The notes under the pieces are model-generated. The model was not told where the DNA came from. It saw only the letters and a list, made by a program, of their open reading frames with translations, and did not search any database. A stretch of DNA of 46,174 bases from Stagnimonas sp. (GTDB lineage Bacteria > Pseudomonadota > Gammaproteobacteria > Nevskiales > Nevskiaceae): contig JAUYNO010000055.1 of the NCBI GenBank assembly GCA_030696045.1, positions 1-46,174 of the forward strand, given 5' to 3'. Both the position numbers and the translations under genes were made by a program. Shown here piece by piece: positions 23,890-32,536 of the stretch (position 1 is the first letter of the stretch; every line of letters starts with the position of its first letter).

Positions 23890-25545
23890 ATGTCTTTCCA
23901 GGCTGATCTCGAAAAGCTGCTCGGACTCAAAACTGTTAGCTACAAGTACAACCTCAGCAAGACCGAGCTTTTCCACGAAGCCATCGCCAACGACAAGGGG
24001 CGCGTCAGCAAGGACGGCCCGAGCAACGCCCAGAAGGCCTACCCCACCGTCCTCGGCGACAAAGGTCCGCTGGTGTATTACACCGACCCGGACTGCACCG
24101 GCCGCCGCACCAAGGACACCTTCGCGGTCGCTTGGCCGGAAGTCGAGAACGAGATCTGGTTCAAGGGCGACCTCGGCAAGTACGACACCGCCAAGTACGA
24201 AGGCCTGCTCAAGCGCCTGGTGCAGTACCTCAACGACAAGCAGGCCACCCTGTACGTCAAGGACGTGTTCATGGGCTCCGATCCGGAGTTCGCCGTGCCC
24301 TACCGCTTCGTCGGTGAGTACGCCACCCATGCCGCTTTCGCCGACAACATGTTCCCCAAGAACCTGCCCGGCGTGAAGGATGTCGACGCCCGCCGCTGGA
24401 CCATGCTCAACGTGCCCAGCTTCGTCTGCGTGCCGGAGCGGGACGGCAGCCGTTCGGAAGTCGCCATCATCATCGACGTCCGCAACAAGCTCTGCATCGT
24501 CGCCGGCCGCGCCGACTACTGCGGCGTGGTGAAGAAGACCATCTTCACCGTCGGCAATTTCCTGCTGCCCAAGGAAGGCCGCCTGTCCATGCACTGCTCG
24601 GCCAACGTCGGCGCCAAGGGCGACGGCGCGATCCTGTTCGGCCTCTCCGGCACCGGCAAGACCACCCTCTCCGCCGACGCCAGCCGCAAGCTGATCGGCG
24701 ACGACGAGACCATCTGGTCCGACAACGGCCTGTGCAACCTCGAAGGCGGCTGCTACGCCAAGCTCATCAACCTCGACAAGGACGCCGAGCCGGTGATCGC
24801 CGAGGCCCTGTCCAAGGCCGGCTGCATCATCGAGAACGTGCCGCCGCTGCCGGGCAAGAAGATCGAGGAATGCCACCCGGACCAGCTCGACCTCAACGAC
24901 GGTTCGCTGGCCGAGAACACCCGCCTGTCCTACCCGCTGGAAGTCATCCCCAATGTGATGCCCAACGGCCAGGGTCCGCACCCGCAGACCATCGTGCTGC
25001 TCACCGCCGATGCCTTCGGCGTGCTGCCGCCGGTGGCGATCCTCGAGCCCGAGGACGTGATGTACCACTTCGTCTCCGGCTTCACCGCCCGCGTCGCCGG
25101 TACCGAGGTTGGTATCACCGAGCCGCAGCCGACCTTCTCGGCCTGCTTCGGCGGCCCCTTCATGAGCCACAAGCCCAATGTCTACGCCGAGCTGCTGGCG
25201 AAGAAGATGAAGGAGCACAAGGCCCGCTGCATCCTGCTCAACACCGGCTGGTCCGGCGGTCCTTACGGCGTTGGCAAGCGCATGAGCATCAAGCTCACCC
25301 GCGCCCTGCTCAACGCCGCGCTCAACGGCGAACTGGACGATGTGCCGACCGAGACGCTGGAAATCCTCAATCTGAAGATTCCCACCCGCTGCCCGGGCAT
25401 CCCCGACACCTCGGTACTCAATCCGCGCAACACCTGGGCCGACAAGGCCGCCTACGATCACACGGCGACCCGGCTGCGCGACATGTTCCGGCACAACTTC
25501 GAGTCCAAGGGCTTCGCCGCCTTCGGTATCCAGCCGCGAATCTGA
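23890..25545 (+). CDS. pckA: Phosphoenolpyruvate carboxykinase, ATP type, divergent
   Basis: This 551-residue enzyme converts oxaloacetate and ATP to phosphoenolpyruvate, the first step of gluconeogenesis. The P-loop GLSGTGKTTLSAD (residues 251-263), the preceding MHCSANVGAKGD, and LTADAFGVLPP plus FTARVAGTEVGITEPQPTFS define the ATP-dependent family. Two signatures differ from E. coli PckA. LIGDDEHGW is LIGDDETIW (268-276), and the YGGEMKK-type motif is YCGVVKK (210-216). These point to a separate clade whose kinetics may differ. Length is slightly longer than usual (540). The ATG at 23890 is chosen because the upstream frame has no sensible protein and a promoter lies in between. It is a single-gene unit with a promoter at 23782 and a terminator at 25566. 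Confidence 0.93.
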   Translation: MSFQADLEKLLGLKTVSYKYNLSKTELFHEAIANDKGRVSKDGPSNAQKAYPTVLGDKGPLVYYTDPDCTGRRTKDTFAVAWPEVENEIWFKGDLGKYDTAKYEGLLKRLVQYLNDKQATLYVKDVFMGSDPEFAVPYRFVGEYATHAAFADNMFPKNLPGVKDVDARRWTMLNVPSFVCVPERDGSRSEVAIIIDVRNKLCIVAGRADYCGVVKKTIFTVGNFLLPKEGRLSMHCSANVGAKGDGAILFGLSGTGKTTLSADASRKLIGDDETIWSDNGLCNLEGGCYAKLINLDKDAEPVIAEALSKAGCIIENVPPLPGKKIEECHPDQLDLNDGSLAENTRLSYPLEVIPNVMPNGQGPHPQTIVLLTADAFGVLPPVAILEPEDVMYHFVSGFTARVAGTEVGITEPQPTFSACFGGPFMSHKPNVYAELLAKKMKEHKARCILLNTGWSGGPYGVGKRMSIKLTRALLNAALNGELDDVPTETLEILNLKIPTRCPGIPDTSVLNPRNTWADKAAYDHTATRLRDMFRHNFESKGFAAFGIQPRI

Positions 25546-25565
25546 TAGGCAAACGCGGCACCCGG

Positions 25566-25596
25566 ACGGCCACCCTCGCGGTGGCCGTTTTCGTTT
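25566..25596 (+). terminator. Intrinsic terminator of pckA
   Basis: ACGGCCACC (25566-25574), loop CTCGC and GGTGGCCGT (25580-25588) form a perfect 9-bp stem. The T-rich tail TTTCGTTT follows, 20 bp after the pckA stop. It is a textbook Rho-independent terminator and separates pckA from the lipoprotein pair. Confidence 0.85.
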
Positions 25597-25663
25597 CCCC
25601 CTTACGCGGCGCGTCGGCATGACCTGTGCGAAGCCTGGTTCAGCTCCCGAACCCGCCGCCGCC

Positions 25664-27487
25664 ATGCGCACCCTGCCCTTCGCCGTTCCCAGCTTCGCCC
25701 TGCTTCTGCTGCTCGCGGCCTGCGGTCGCTCCGGCGGCCCGGACAGCCCCGGCGGCAGTGAACCACCACCACCGCCGCCGCCACCGACCGGCAAGACCTT
25801 CGCGCTGGAGGAAGCCATGGTGGCCGATATCCACGCCGCCTTCGCCGGCGAGCAGACGCTCGAGGACGGTAGCGCGCTGAGCTGCGTGAAGCTGTACCAG
25901 CTGTACACGACCCGCATCGCCGCCATCGACGACTACCCGCAGGCCGGCGGCCTGCCGGTGAACGCGGTGCTGCGCATCAATCCCGCTGCGCGCGCCGAAG
26001 CAGAGGCACTCGACGCGCTGTACGCAAAGGAGGGCATCGGCAATCGCCCACTGCACTGCGTGCCGATGCTGCTGAAGGACAACTACGACACGTTTGACCA
26101 CCCCTCAACCTCGGGTTCGTACTCCATGCTGGGCCACCAGGCCGGCATCGACGCCCATGCCGTCGCCGGCCTGCGCCGGGCCGGCGCGCTGATCCTCGGC
26201 AAGGCCAACCAGGACGAGTTCGCCTTCAGCGTCATGGGCACCAGCGGGCGTGGGCCGCTGACCCGCAATCCCTACGACACCGCACAGGACCCGGGCGGCT
26301 CCAGCTCCGGCACCGGTGCCGCCATCGCCGCCAATTTCGCCGCCATCGGCACCGGCACCGACACCTGCATGTCGATCCGCTATCCGTCCTCGGTGAACGG
26401 CCTGGCCGGCATCCGACCCAGCGTCGGTCTGGTGTCGCAGCACGGCGTGTTTCCGCTGACCCATTCGCGCGATGCCCCGGGCCCGATGGCGCGCACGCTC
26501 CACGATGCCGTGCTGGCGCTGGGCGCGATGGCCGGCGCCGATGCGCGCGATCCGAAGACGCTGGAATACAGCAACCCCAACTTCCCCACCCGGCCAAGCG
26601 ATTACACCCAGTTCCTCGACCGCTCGAAGTACGGCCTCAAGGGTCGCAAGCTCGGCTTCGTGAGGCGCTTCGGCACGCTCGACTCGGCCGGCGACGGCGA
26701 GCATCTGGCGCTGATCGAGGCGGCCATCGCCGAGATGCAGGCGCTCGGCGCCGAGGTCTACGAGGTCGAGTTTCCCGACTTCGTCTCGGTTGCCGCCTCG
26801 GCCATGCACTACGAGTGGAACGAGTACTTCCGCCAGTTCGAGGCCGAGAACGGCTACGCCGCGCCGCGCCGCTGCCTGACCGCGCTCAATGCCGGCCAGA
26901 ACCAGTGCTCAGTCGGTGACGGCGTGCTCGACAGCGGCGGCGTCAGCCCCATCGCCCTGCCCTCGGTGGCCTCGGCCGCGCTCAGCGATCCCGACACCCC
27001 GCCCGACCCGGCCAAGCTGCAGCAGCACATCGCCACCCGCGACTACGTGCAGGCGCGGATGGACGCCTATCCCCTGCCCGGCGGCGGCACGGTGCGGCTC
27101 GACGCCCTGCTGATCCGCCCCGGTTCCAGCCCGCGCACCTGCGATTTCGGCTCCAGCACCCAGAACCCCTCGGTGGTGGTGCCGGTGGGCCTGACCAGCG
27201 ATGGCGTCCCCAAAGGGATCGAAGTGCTGGCGCGCAAATGGGACGAACCCACCGCCATCGGCATTGCCTACGACTACGAGCAGGCCACGCGCTTCCGCAC
27301 ACCGCCGGCGCTCGCCGCCAATCCACTGGCCGGCAACCTGGTTGTTGATGAGTTCAATCGCGCCAAGGAAGACCTGCTGCTGGCCCTGCTCGACCAAGAC
27401 CCGTACTCGGTGCCGCTGGAGGAATACCTGCGGGTGATCCGCGAGTACGTCACCGGTTTTATTGAGGTGCCGGGGACTACGCCATGA
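25664..27487 (+). CDS. Lipoprotein of the amidase-signature family
   Basis: This 607-residue protein starts with a lipoprotein signal (FALLLLLAAC, Cys20). A Gly/Ser/Pro linker with a run of eight prolines (35-41 region) and a full amidase-signature domain follow. Catalytic Lys138 (MLLKDNYDT), the cis-Ser loop GGSSSGTG (211-218) and the Ser237 nucleophile (GTDTCMSIRYP) are present. The usual GGS before the nucleophile is CMS, which is unusual. The late ISEEDPYS-like tail ends EYLRVIREYVTGF. It would sit on the outer membrane or inner-membrane surface and hydrolyse an amide outside the cytosol. The start at 25664 begins the signal peptide. An ATG at 25619 would add 15 polar residues. It overlaps the next lipoprotein gene by 4 bp (ATGA), and the two likely act together on external substrates. 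Confidence 0.85.
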   Translation: MRTLPFAVPSFALLLLLAACGRSGGPDSPGGSEPPPPPPPPTGKTFALEEAMVADIHAAFAGEQTLEDGSALSCVKLYQLYTTRIAAIDDYPQAGGLPVNAVLRINPAARAEAEALDALYAKEGIGNRPLHCVPMLLKDNYDTFDHPSTSGSYSMLGHQAGIDAHAVAGLRRAGALILGKANQDEFAFSVMGTSGRGPLTRNPYDTAQDPGGSSSGTGAAIAANFAAIGTGTDTCMSIRYPSSVNGLAGIRPSVGLVSQHGVFPLTHSRDAPGPMARTLHDAVLALGAMAGADARDPKTLEYSNPNFPTRPSDYTQFLDRSKYGLKGRKLGFVRRFGTLDSAGDGEHLALIEAAIAEMQALGAEVYEVEFPDFVSVAASAMHYEWNEYFRQFEAENGYAAPRRCLTALNAGQNQCSVGDGVLDSGGVSPIALPSVASAALSDPDTPPDPAKLQQHIATRDYVQARMDAYPLPGGGTVRLDALLIRPGSSPRTCDFGSSTQNPSVVVPVGLTSDGVPKGIEVLARKWDEPTAIGIAYDYEQATRFRTPPALAANPLAGNLVVDEFNRAKEDLLLALLDQDPYSVPLEEYLRVIREYVTGFIEVPGTTP

Positions 27488-29262
27488 GTCGCGCCACTTC
27501 GCTGATCGCCGCGTTGCTGCTTGCGGCCTGCGGCAGTTCCGAACCCCCGGGCACTGCATCGCCTGCGGAACCGGTGCCGATACCGGCCGTCTTCGACCGC
27601 ATCGCCGCCGACCCCACCGCACCGGGTCTGCTGACGGTGACTTCGCAGGACTACGACTTCGGCCGCATCACCGTGCACGACGAGGTCAGCGGTGGCAGCT
27701 ACGAGTCGGACGTGCACGGCATCGCCTGGTATCCGCAGAATCCCGGCGGTCGGCTGCCGGTGCTGGTCTGGCTGCACGGCCGGCACACCACCTGCCAGAC
27801 CGTGATCGGCGAGCTGCCGCTACTGGTGGTCGGCGACGACGACTGCCCCAGCGGCCTGCTGCTGTTCGAGGCGGTGCCCAGCTATCGCGGCTATGACGCG
27901 GCGGCCGAATTGCTGGCGACGCAGGGCTATGTGGTGCTGTCCATCGACCTCAACGACGTCAATGACAATGACAACAGCGCGCCCACGGATCGCGGCGCGC
28001 TCGCCCGGGCCGAGCTGGCGCTGGAGCACCTCGACCGCTTCCGCGCCATCGACGTCGCCGGCGGCAACGGCTTCGACGCGCTGCAAGGGCATCTCGATTT
28101 CAGCCGCGTCGGCTTGATGGGTCATTCGCGCGGCGGCATCGGCATCCTCAAGGCCGCGCAGGAAAACGCCAAACGGCCCACCGCGACCCGCCACGGCATC
28201 CGCGCCTTGTTCGGGCTGGCGCCCGACACCTCCGGCCTCAACATCGGCGCCGCCGCGTACGAGGTCGAGCCCGAGGTCGCCTGGGGTACCTTGATCGGCT
28301 ACTGCGACGGTGACGCCAGCGACTTCTTCGGCAGCTACTACTTCGACCGCAACCGCGCCCGTGCCGACCTCGCCGCGCCGCGCTACCAAATCATCGCCAT
28401 GGGCGCGAACCACAACTACTACAACACCGAGTGGGCCGGCAGCGACGACTGGGCGCTGACCGATACCAGCGGCAGCGACACGCACTGCAACGGCGGCGAG
28501 CGCGACGCGGTCGCCGACCAGCAGGCGCAGCTGCAGTATTTCCTGGCCAGTTGGTTCCGCTGGTTCGTCGGCGGCGAGAGTGTCTATGCCGGCTACTGGC
28601 AGGGCCGCGAGGCAGTGCCGGACGCCGTCTGCGTCAGCGCGCGCGCCGACTGCGCCGGCCGTTTCCACTACAGCCGCTGGCCGTTGCCGAGTGAGCGGCT
28701 GGCCGTGCTGAGCCACGCCGCCGACAGCGATCCCGCGCGCAACGGGCTCGGTGGCAGCGTCACGATGCAGAACCTCACGGCGACGATCTGCACCCCCGAC
28801 GACGGCGGCGACAACCCACCCAGCGGCGGCCACGGCTGCCCGGCCGATCCGACCTTCAGCCGCGTCCCGCAGCTGGCTCTGGCCTGGATCGGCGCGGCCA
28901 GCCTACGGGCCGAGTTCCCGCCCCAGGACCTGCGCGGCTACCGGCGGCTGGCGCTGCGCCTGGGCCTCGACGCAGCCGAGGGCGCCAATCCCCCGGACGG
29001 CCAGGATTTCACGCTCAGCCTGATCGACCGGGCCGGGCGCCGCGCCAGCCTGATGGCCGCGGACTGGAGCGATGCTCTGTTCGTGCCGCCCGGCCAGCCC
29101 TATGCCGAAGGCGGCAGCCAGCGCACCCTGCTGCACGGCATCTATCTTCCGCTGGCGGCGTTCACCGGCATCGACCGTGGCGCGGTGGTGGCGGTGCAGC
29201 TGGAGTTCAAGGCCCGGCCGGTGGGTCAGCTGCAGTTGACCGATCTGCAGTTCGAGCGTTAG
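27484..29262 (+). CDS. Lipoprotein alpha/beta hydrolase (lipase/esterase-like)
   Basis: This 592-residue protein has a lipoprotein signal (ALLLAAC, Cys16). An alpha/beta hydrolase domain (about residues 60-350) shows the oxyanion motif VWLHGRH (96-101), the nucleophile elbow MGHSRGG with Ser215, and a late His in MGANHNYYNTEW near 310. An acid is probably in CDGDASDFF. Four or more cysteines (104, 121, near 270 and near 340) could form disulphides. The C-terminal about 200 residues form a separate beta-rich domain of unknown role. The overall build recalls secreted polyester or lipid hydrolases with the GHSRGG elbow. Substrate is unknown. It is coupled to the amidase lipoprotein by an ATGA overlap. 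No terminator is obvious before the kinase operon. Confidence 0.8.
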   Translation: MSRATSLIAALLLAACGSSEPPGTASPAEPVPIPAVFDRIAADPTAPGLLTVTSQDYDFGRITVHDEVSGGSYESDVHGIAWYPQNPGGRLPVLVWLHGRHTTCQTVIGELPLLVVGDDDCPSGLLLFEAVPSYRGYDAAAELLATQGYVVLSIDLNDVNDNDNSAPTDRGALARAELALEHLDRFRAIDVAGGNGFDALQGHLDFSRVGLMGHSRGGIGILKAAQENAKRPTATRHGIRALFGLAPDTSGLNIGAAAYEVEPEVAWGTLIGYCDGDASDFFGSYYFDRNRARADLAAPRYQIIAMGANHNYYNTEWAGSDDWALTDTSGSDTHCNGGERDAVADQQAQLQYFLASWFRWFVGGESVYAGYWQGREAVPDAVCVSARADCAGRFHYSRWPLPSERLAVLSHAADSDPARNGLGGSVTMQNLTATICTPDDGGDNPPSGGHGCPADPTFSRVPQLALAWIGAASLRAEFPPQDLRGYRRLALRLGLDAAEGANPPDGQDFTLSLIDRAGRRASLMAADWSDALFVPPGQPYAEGGSQRTLLHGIYLPLAAFTGIDRGAVVAVQLEFKARPVGQLQLTDLQFER

Positions 29263-29329
29263 CCCCTTCAGCCTCGGCCCGCAGGGGCGACCGCGTTACC
29301 GGGAAACTGCACCTCTGATCCCGTGTCGA

Positions 29330-29359
29330 TTGACGCCGTGGCCGGCTGCGGCGTACACG
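29330..29359 (+). promoter_or_regulatory. Candidate promoter of the sensor kinase operon
   Basis: TTGACG (29330-29335) and TACACG (29354-29359) are 18 bp apart. The expected start of transcription would fall at or within a base or two of the A of the kinase ATG at 29366, so the mRNA could be leaderless. No good Shine-Dalgarno lies before that ATG, which fits. The -10 match is only moderate. Confidence 0.35.
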
Positions 29360-29365
29360 GTCGGA

Positions 29366-30958
29366 ATGGACGCCCTGCCGCAAACAGCGCTAGATGCAGA
29401 CCGCTTCCGGCTGATGGTCGAGTCGGCGCCCAACGCCGTGATCATGGTTGATGAACAGGGCCGCCTGGCCTACATCAACCGGCAGACCGAGAAGCTGTTC
29501 GGCTATCCCCGGGAGGAGCTCCTGGGCCAGCCGCTGGAACGGCTGGTGCCCGACTCGGTGCGCGACCGCCATCCGGCGCTGCGCCAGACCTATTTCAGCA
29601 CGCCCTCGGCCCGCAACATGGGCTCCGGCCGCGATCTCTACGGCAAGACCCGCGACGGCCGCCGGATACCGGTGGAAATCGGCCTGAATCCGATCGACAC
29701 CGCGCAGGGGCGCTTCGTGGTGGCCTCGATCATCGACATCAGCGAGCGCAAGGCCAGCGAAGCCGCCTTGCGCGACAACGAGGCCCGCATCCGCGCCATC
29801 GTCGAAACGGCGGTGGACTGCATCCTGGTGATCGACTCCATCGGCACCATCGAGAGCGTCAACCAGGCCACCGAGCGCCTGTTTGGCTACCAGGCCGTCG
29901 AGTTGCTGGGCCAGAACATCCGCATGCTGATGCCGCAGCCGGACAGCGGTCGCCACGACAGCTACCTGAGCCACTACCTCGACACCGGCCAGCGCCGCGT
30001 GATCGGCATCGGCCGCGAGACCACGGCCCTGCGCAAGGACGGCTCGACCTTTCCCATCGAGCTGTCGGTGAGCGAGATGTCGGTGGCCGGCGCGCGCAAG
30101 TTCACCGGCATCGTCCGCGACATCACCGAGCGCCGCCGCGCGGAAGAGGTGCTGCGTCTGCAGGTAGCCGAGACCCTGGCCGCGCTCGAGCGCCTGCAGG
30201 AGGCCCAGAAGCAGCTGGTGCAGTCGGAGAAGATGGCCTCGCTTGGCGGCCTGGTGGCTGGCGTCGCCCACGAGATCAACACCCCGGTCGGCGTCGGCGT
30301 GACCGCCGCCTCGCACCTGGCCGACGAGATCGCGCGGGTGCGCGCAGCGGCGGCCAACAACCAGCTGACCCGGAGCCAGTTCAACGATTTCCTGGAGCTG
30401 AGCCAGCAGTCCTCGCGCATGATCCTGAGCAATCTCGCCCGCGCGGTGGAGCTGATCCAGAGCTTCAAGCGGGTCGCGGTCGATCAGTCCACCGACGAGC
30501 GCCGCAGCATCACGATCAGCGAGTACCTGAAGGAAATCCTGCTTAGCCTGCGGCCCAAGCTGAAACAGCTGCCACACCGGGTCGAGGTCGAATGCCCCGA
30601 GGGCCTGCAAATGCGCACCGTGCCCGGCGCCTGGTCGCAGATCATCACCAACCTGGTGCTCAACGCCTACAGTCATGCCTTCACGCCCGAGCGGCCAGGC
30701 CGGGTGAAGATCAGCGTCAGTGAGCAGGGGCAGGACCTGCTGTTGTGCGTCGAGGATGATGGCCAGGGCATCGCCAAGGACATCCTGCCGCGCATATTCG
30801 ACCCCTTCTTCACCACCAAACGCGGCCATGGCGGCACCGGCCTGGGTTTGAACATCGTCTACAACCTGGTCAGCCAGACCCTGGGCGGCGGTATCGAAGT
30901 CAGCAGCGAGCCCGGTCAGGGCACCCGCTTCAGCATCCGCCTGCCGTACCAAGCCTGA
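29366..30958 (+). CDS. PAS-PAS sensor histidine kinase with FixL-like PAS
   Basis: This 530-residue kinase has no membrane segment. PAS1 spans about residues 14-125 and PAS2 about 140-258. PAS2 matches the haem PAS of rhizobial FixL: GRHDSYLSHYLDTGQ with His197 at the place of FixL His200, and IGIGRETTALRKDG with Arg217 at the place of Arg220, the same 20-residue spacing. Then come a coiled coil (260-288), a HisKA domain with phospho-His302 (GVAHEINTPVGV) and an ATPase domain (LVLNAYSHAF, DDGQGIAKD, GGTGLGLNIV). It is a likely cytosolic oxygen or redox sensor, to be confirmed. The ATG at 29366 is preferred over an in-frame TTG at 29330. The HD-GYP response regulator starts 12 bp downstream, a natural partner. 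Confidence 0.9.
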   Translation: MDALPQTALDADRFRLMVESAPNAVIMVDEQGRLAYINRQTEKLFGYPREELLGQPLERLVPDSVRDRHPALRQTYFSTPSARNMGSGRDLYGKTRDGRRIPVEIGLNPIDTAQGRFVVASIIDISERKASEAALRDNEARIRAIVETAVDCILVIDSIGTIESVNQATERLFGYQAVELLGQNIRMLMPQPDSGRHDSYLSHYLDTGQRRVIGIGRETTALRKDGSTFPIELSVSEMSVAGARKFTGIVRDITERRRAEEVLRLQVAETLAALERLQEAQKQLVQSEKMASLGGLVAGVAHEINTPVGVGVTAASHLADEIARVRAAAANNQLTRSQFNDFLELSQQSSRMILSNLARAVELIQSFKRVAVDQSTDERRSITISEYLKEILLSLRPKLKQLPHRVEVECPEGLQMRTVPGAWSQIITNLVLNAYSHAFTPERPGRVKISVSEQGQDLLLCVEDDGQGIAKDILPRIFDPFFTTKRGHGGTGLGLNIVYNLVSQTLGGGIEVSSEPGQGTRFSIRLPYQA

Positions 30959-30970
30959 GGAGGCAGCGAC

Positions 30971-32536
30971 ATGAACCAGCCAGACCGCAGCGACGAGTTG
31001 ATGAGCTTCGCCGAAGCCGGCAGCGAGGCCGCCCGCGCCAGCACCGCCGGCGCCGAACCCTGGAAGATCCTGATCGTCGATGACGAGGAGGAGGTGCACA
31101 GTGTCACCACCCTGGCCCTGCGCGATTTCCAGCTGCACGGCCGCTCACTGCAGTTCCTGCACGCCTACTCGGGTCGCGAGGCCATCGAGATCATGCGCCA
31201 GCAGAGCGATGTGGCGATGGTCCTGCTCGACGTGGTGATGGAGACCGAACACGCCGGCCTGGATGCGGTGCAGCGCATCCGCCAGGAACTCAACAACCAT
31301 TTTGTCCGCATCGTGCTGCGCACCGGCCAGCCGGGGCAGGCTCCGGAACGGGAGGTGGTGAGCGCCTACGACATCAACGACTACAAGGAAAAGACCGAGC
31401 TCACCGCCAACAAGCTGTTCACGCTCATGCATACCGGGCTCAGCCTGTATCGCGAGCTGGTCGCCATCGACCGCTCGCGGCGCGGGCTGGAACGGGTCAT
31501 CGCCGCCTCGGCCTCGATCTTCGAGTTGCAGTCCTTCACCCAGTTCGCGCACGGCGTGCTGCAACAGCTGGCGGCCCTGCTGTACGCCCGCAGCGACGCC
31601 GCCATCGTCACGGCGGGCATTTCCGCCAGTCGTGACGAATCCGGTGAGCTGAAGGTGCTGGTCGGCATCGGCCGCTTCGCCCCCGGCGCTGGCCTGGCGG
31701 CGCAGGCGGTGCTCGACGCCGAGGCCATGCGCCATGTCGAACAGGCCCTGCTCGGCCGCGCGCCGGTGATCGCCGACCGGCATTTCGCGGTGCATTTCAC
31801 CACCCGCGCCGGGGGCGACCACGTGATCTACCTGTCGACCGACGCCCGCTTCGAGCCGGCCGACAGCCGCCTGGTCGAGGTGTTCTGCCAGAACGTCGCG
31901 GTGGCCTTCGAAAACCTGGCGCTGCACCAGGAAGTGGTGCGCTCGCAACGCCAGATCATCCTGCTGCTGAGCGCGGCAATCGAGGAGCGCTCGCCCGAGT
32001 TGCGCAATCACGTCAAGCGGGTCGCTGAGTACTCGGTGCTGCTCGGTCAGTTGTACGGTCTGCCGGAAGAAGACCTGGAAATGCTCTCCATCGGCGCCGC
32101 CATGCACGATCTCGGCAAGGTCGGCGTGCCCGACGCGGTGCTCAACAAGCCGGGCCGGCTCGACGACGACGAGCGGCGGATGATGGAGACCCATGTCCAT
32201 CGCGGCCAGGAGTTGCTGAAAGGCCAATACGGCGAGCTGCTGCGCTCGGCCGGCATCGTCGTCGGCCAGCACCACGAGCAATGGAACGGCATGGGCTATC
32301 CGCTCGGGCTGGCGGGCGAGCAGATCCACGTGTTCGGCCGCATCGCCGGCATCGCCGACGTCTTCGACGCCCTGACCACCCGCCGCTGCTACAAGGAGCC
32401 CTGGTCGAAGGAGCAGGTGGTGGAATTCTTCCAGGAACAGGGCGGTCGCCACTTCGATCCCCAGCTGGCGGCGCTGTTCCTGGATAATCTCGACCGCTTC
32501 TGGGATATCCGGACCCGCAATTCGAGCGAGGAATGA
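30971..32536 (+). CDS. Response regulator with DUF3369 and HD-GYP phosphodiesterase output
   Basis: This 521-residue protein has an N-terminal receiver (about 30-150, phospho-Asp87 in LLDVVME). A DUF3369 sensory domain (about 165-325, starting TGLSLYRELVAIDRSRRGL) and a C-terminal HD-GYP domain (about 328-510) follow. HD-GYP domains degrade cyclic di-GMP. Metal and signature residues are present: His379-Asp380 (AAMHDLGKVG), HHE (434-436) and GYP (442-444). The canonical HHExxDGxGYP has Asn439 in place of Asp. A GGAGG ribosome site lies just before the ATG. The gene lies 12 bp after the kinase and overlaps the FAH gene by 4 bp. An oxygen- or redox-controlled c-di-GMP output is the inferred circuit, which would connect to the pilus system coded nearby. 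Confidence 0.92.
   Translation: MNQPDRSDELMSFAEAGSEAARASTAGAEPWKILIVDDEEEVHSVTTLALRDFQLHGRSLQFLHAYSGREAIEIMRQQSDVAMVLLDVVMETEHAGLDAVQRIRQELNNHFVRIVLRTGQPGQAPEREVVSAYDINDYKEKTELTANKLFTLMHTGLSLYRELVAIDRSRRGLERVIAASASIFELQSFTQFAHGVLQQLAALLYARSDAAIVTAGISASRDESGELKVLVGIGRFAPGAGLAAQAVLDAEAMRHVEQALLGRAPVIADRHFAVHFTTRAGGDHVIYLSTDARFEPADSRLVEVFCQNVAVAFENLALHQEVVRSQRQIILLLSAAIEERSPELRNHVKRVAEYSVLLGQLYGLPEEDLEMLSIGAAMHDLGKVGVPDAVLNKPGRLDDDERRMMETHVHRGQELLKGQYGELLRSAGIVVGQHHEQWNGMGYPLGLAGEQIHVFGRIAGIADVFDALTTRRCYKEPWSKEQVVEFFQEQGGRHFDPQLAALFLDNLDRFWDIRTRNSSEE

Noticed and set aside
23887..25926. 679-codon open frame on the minus strand opposite pckA
   Set aside because: It is antisense to a clear PEPCK gene, has His/Gln/Val-rich shadow composition and no recognisable domain. 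High-GC genes give such frames by chance.
29390..31138. 582-codon open frame on the minus strand opposite the sensor kinase
   Set aside because: Shadow of the PAS kinase in a GC-rich third-position context, with no motif and no ribosome site.
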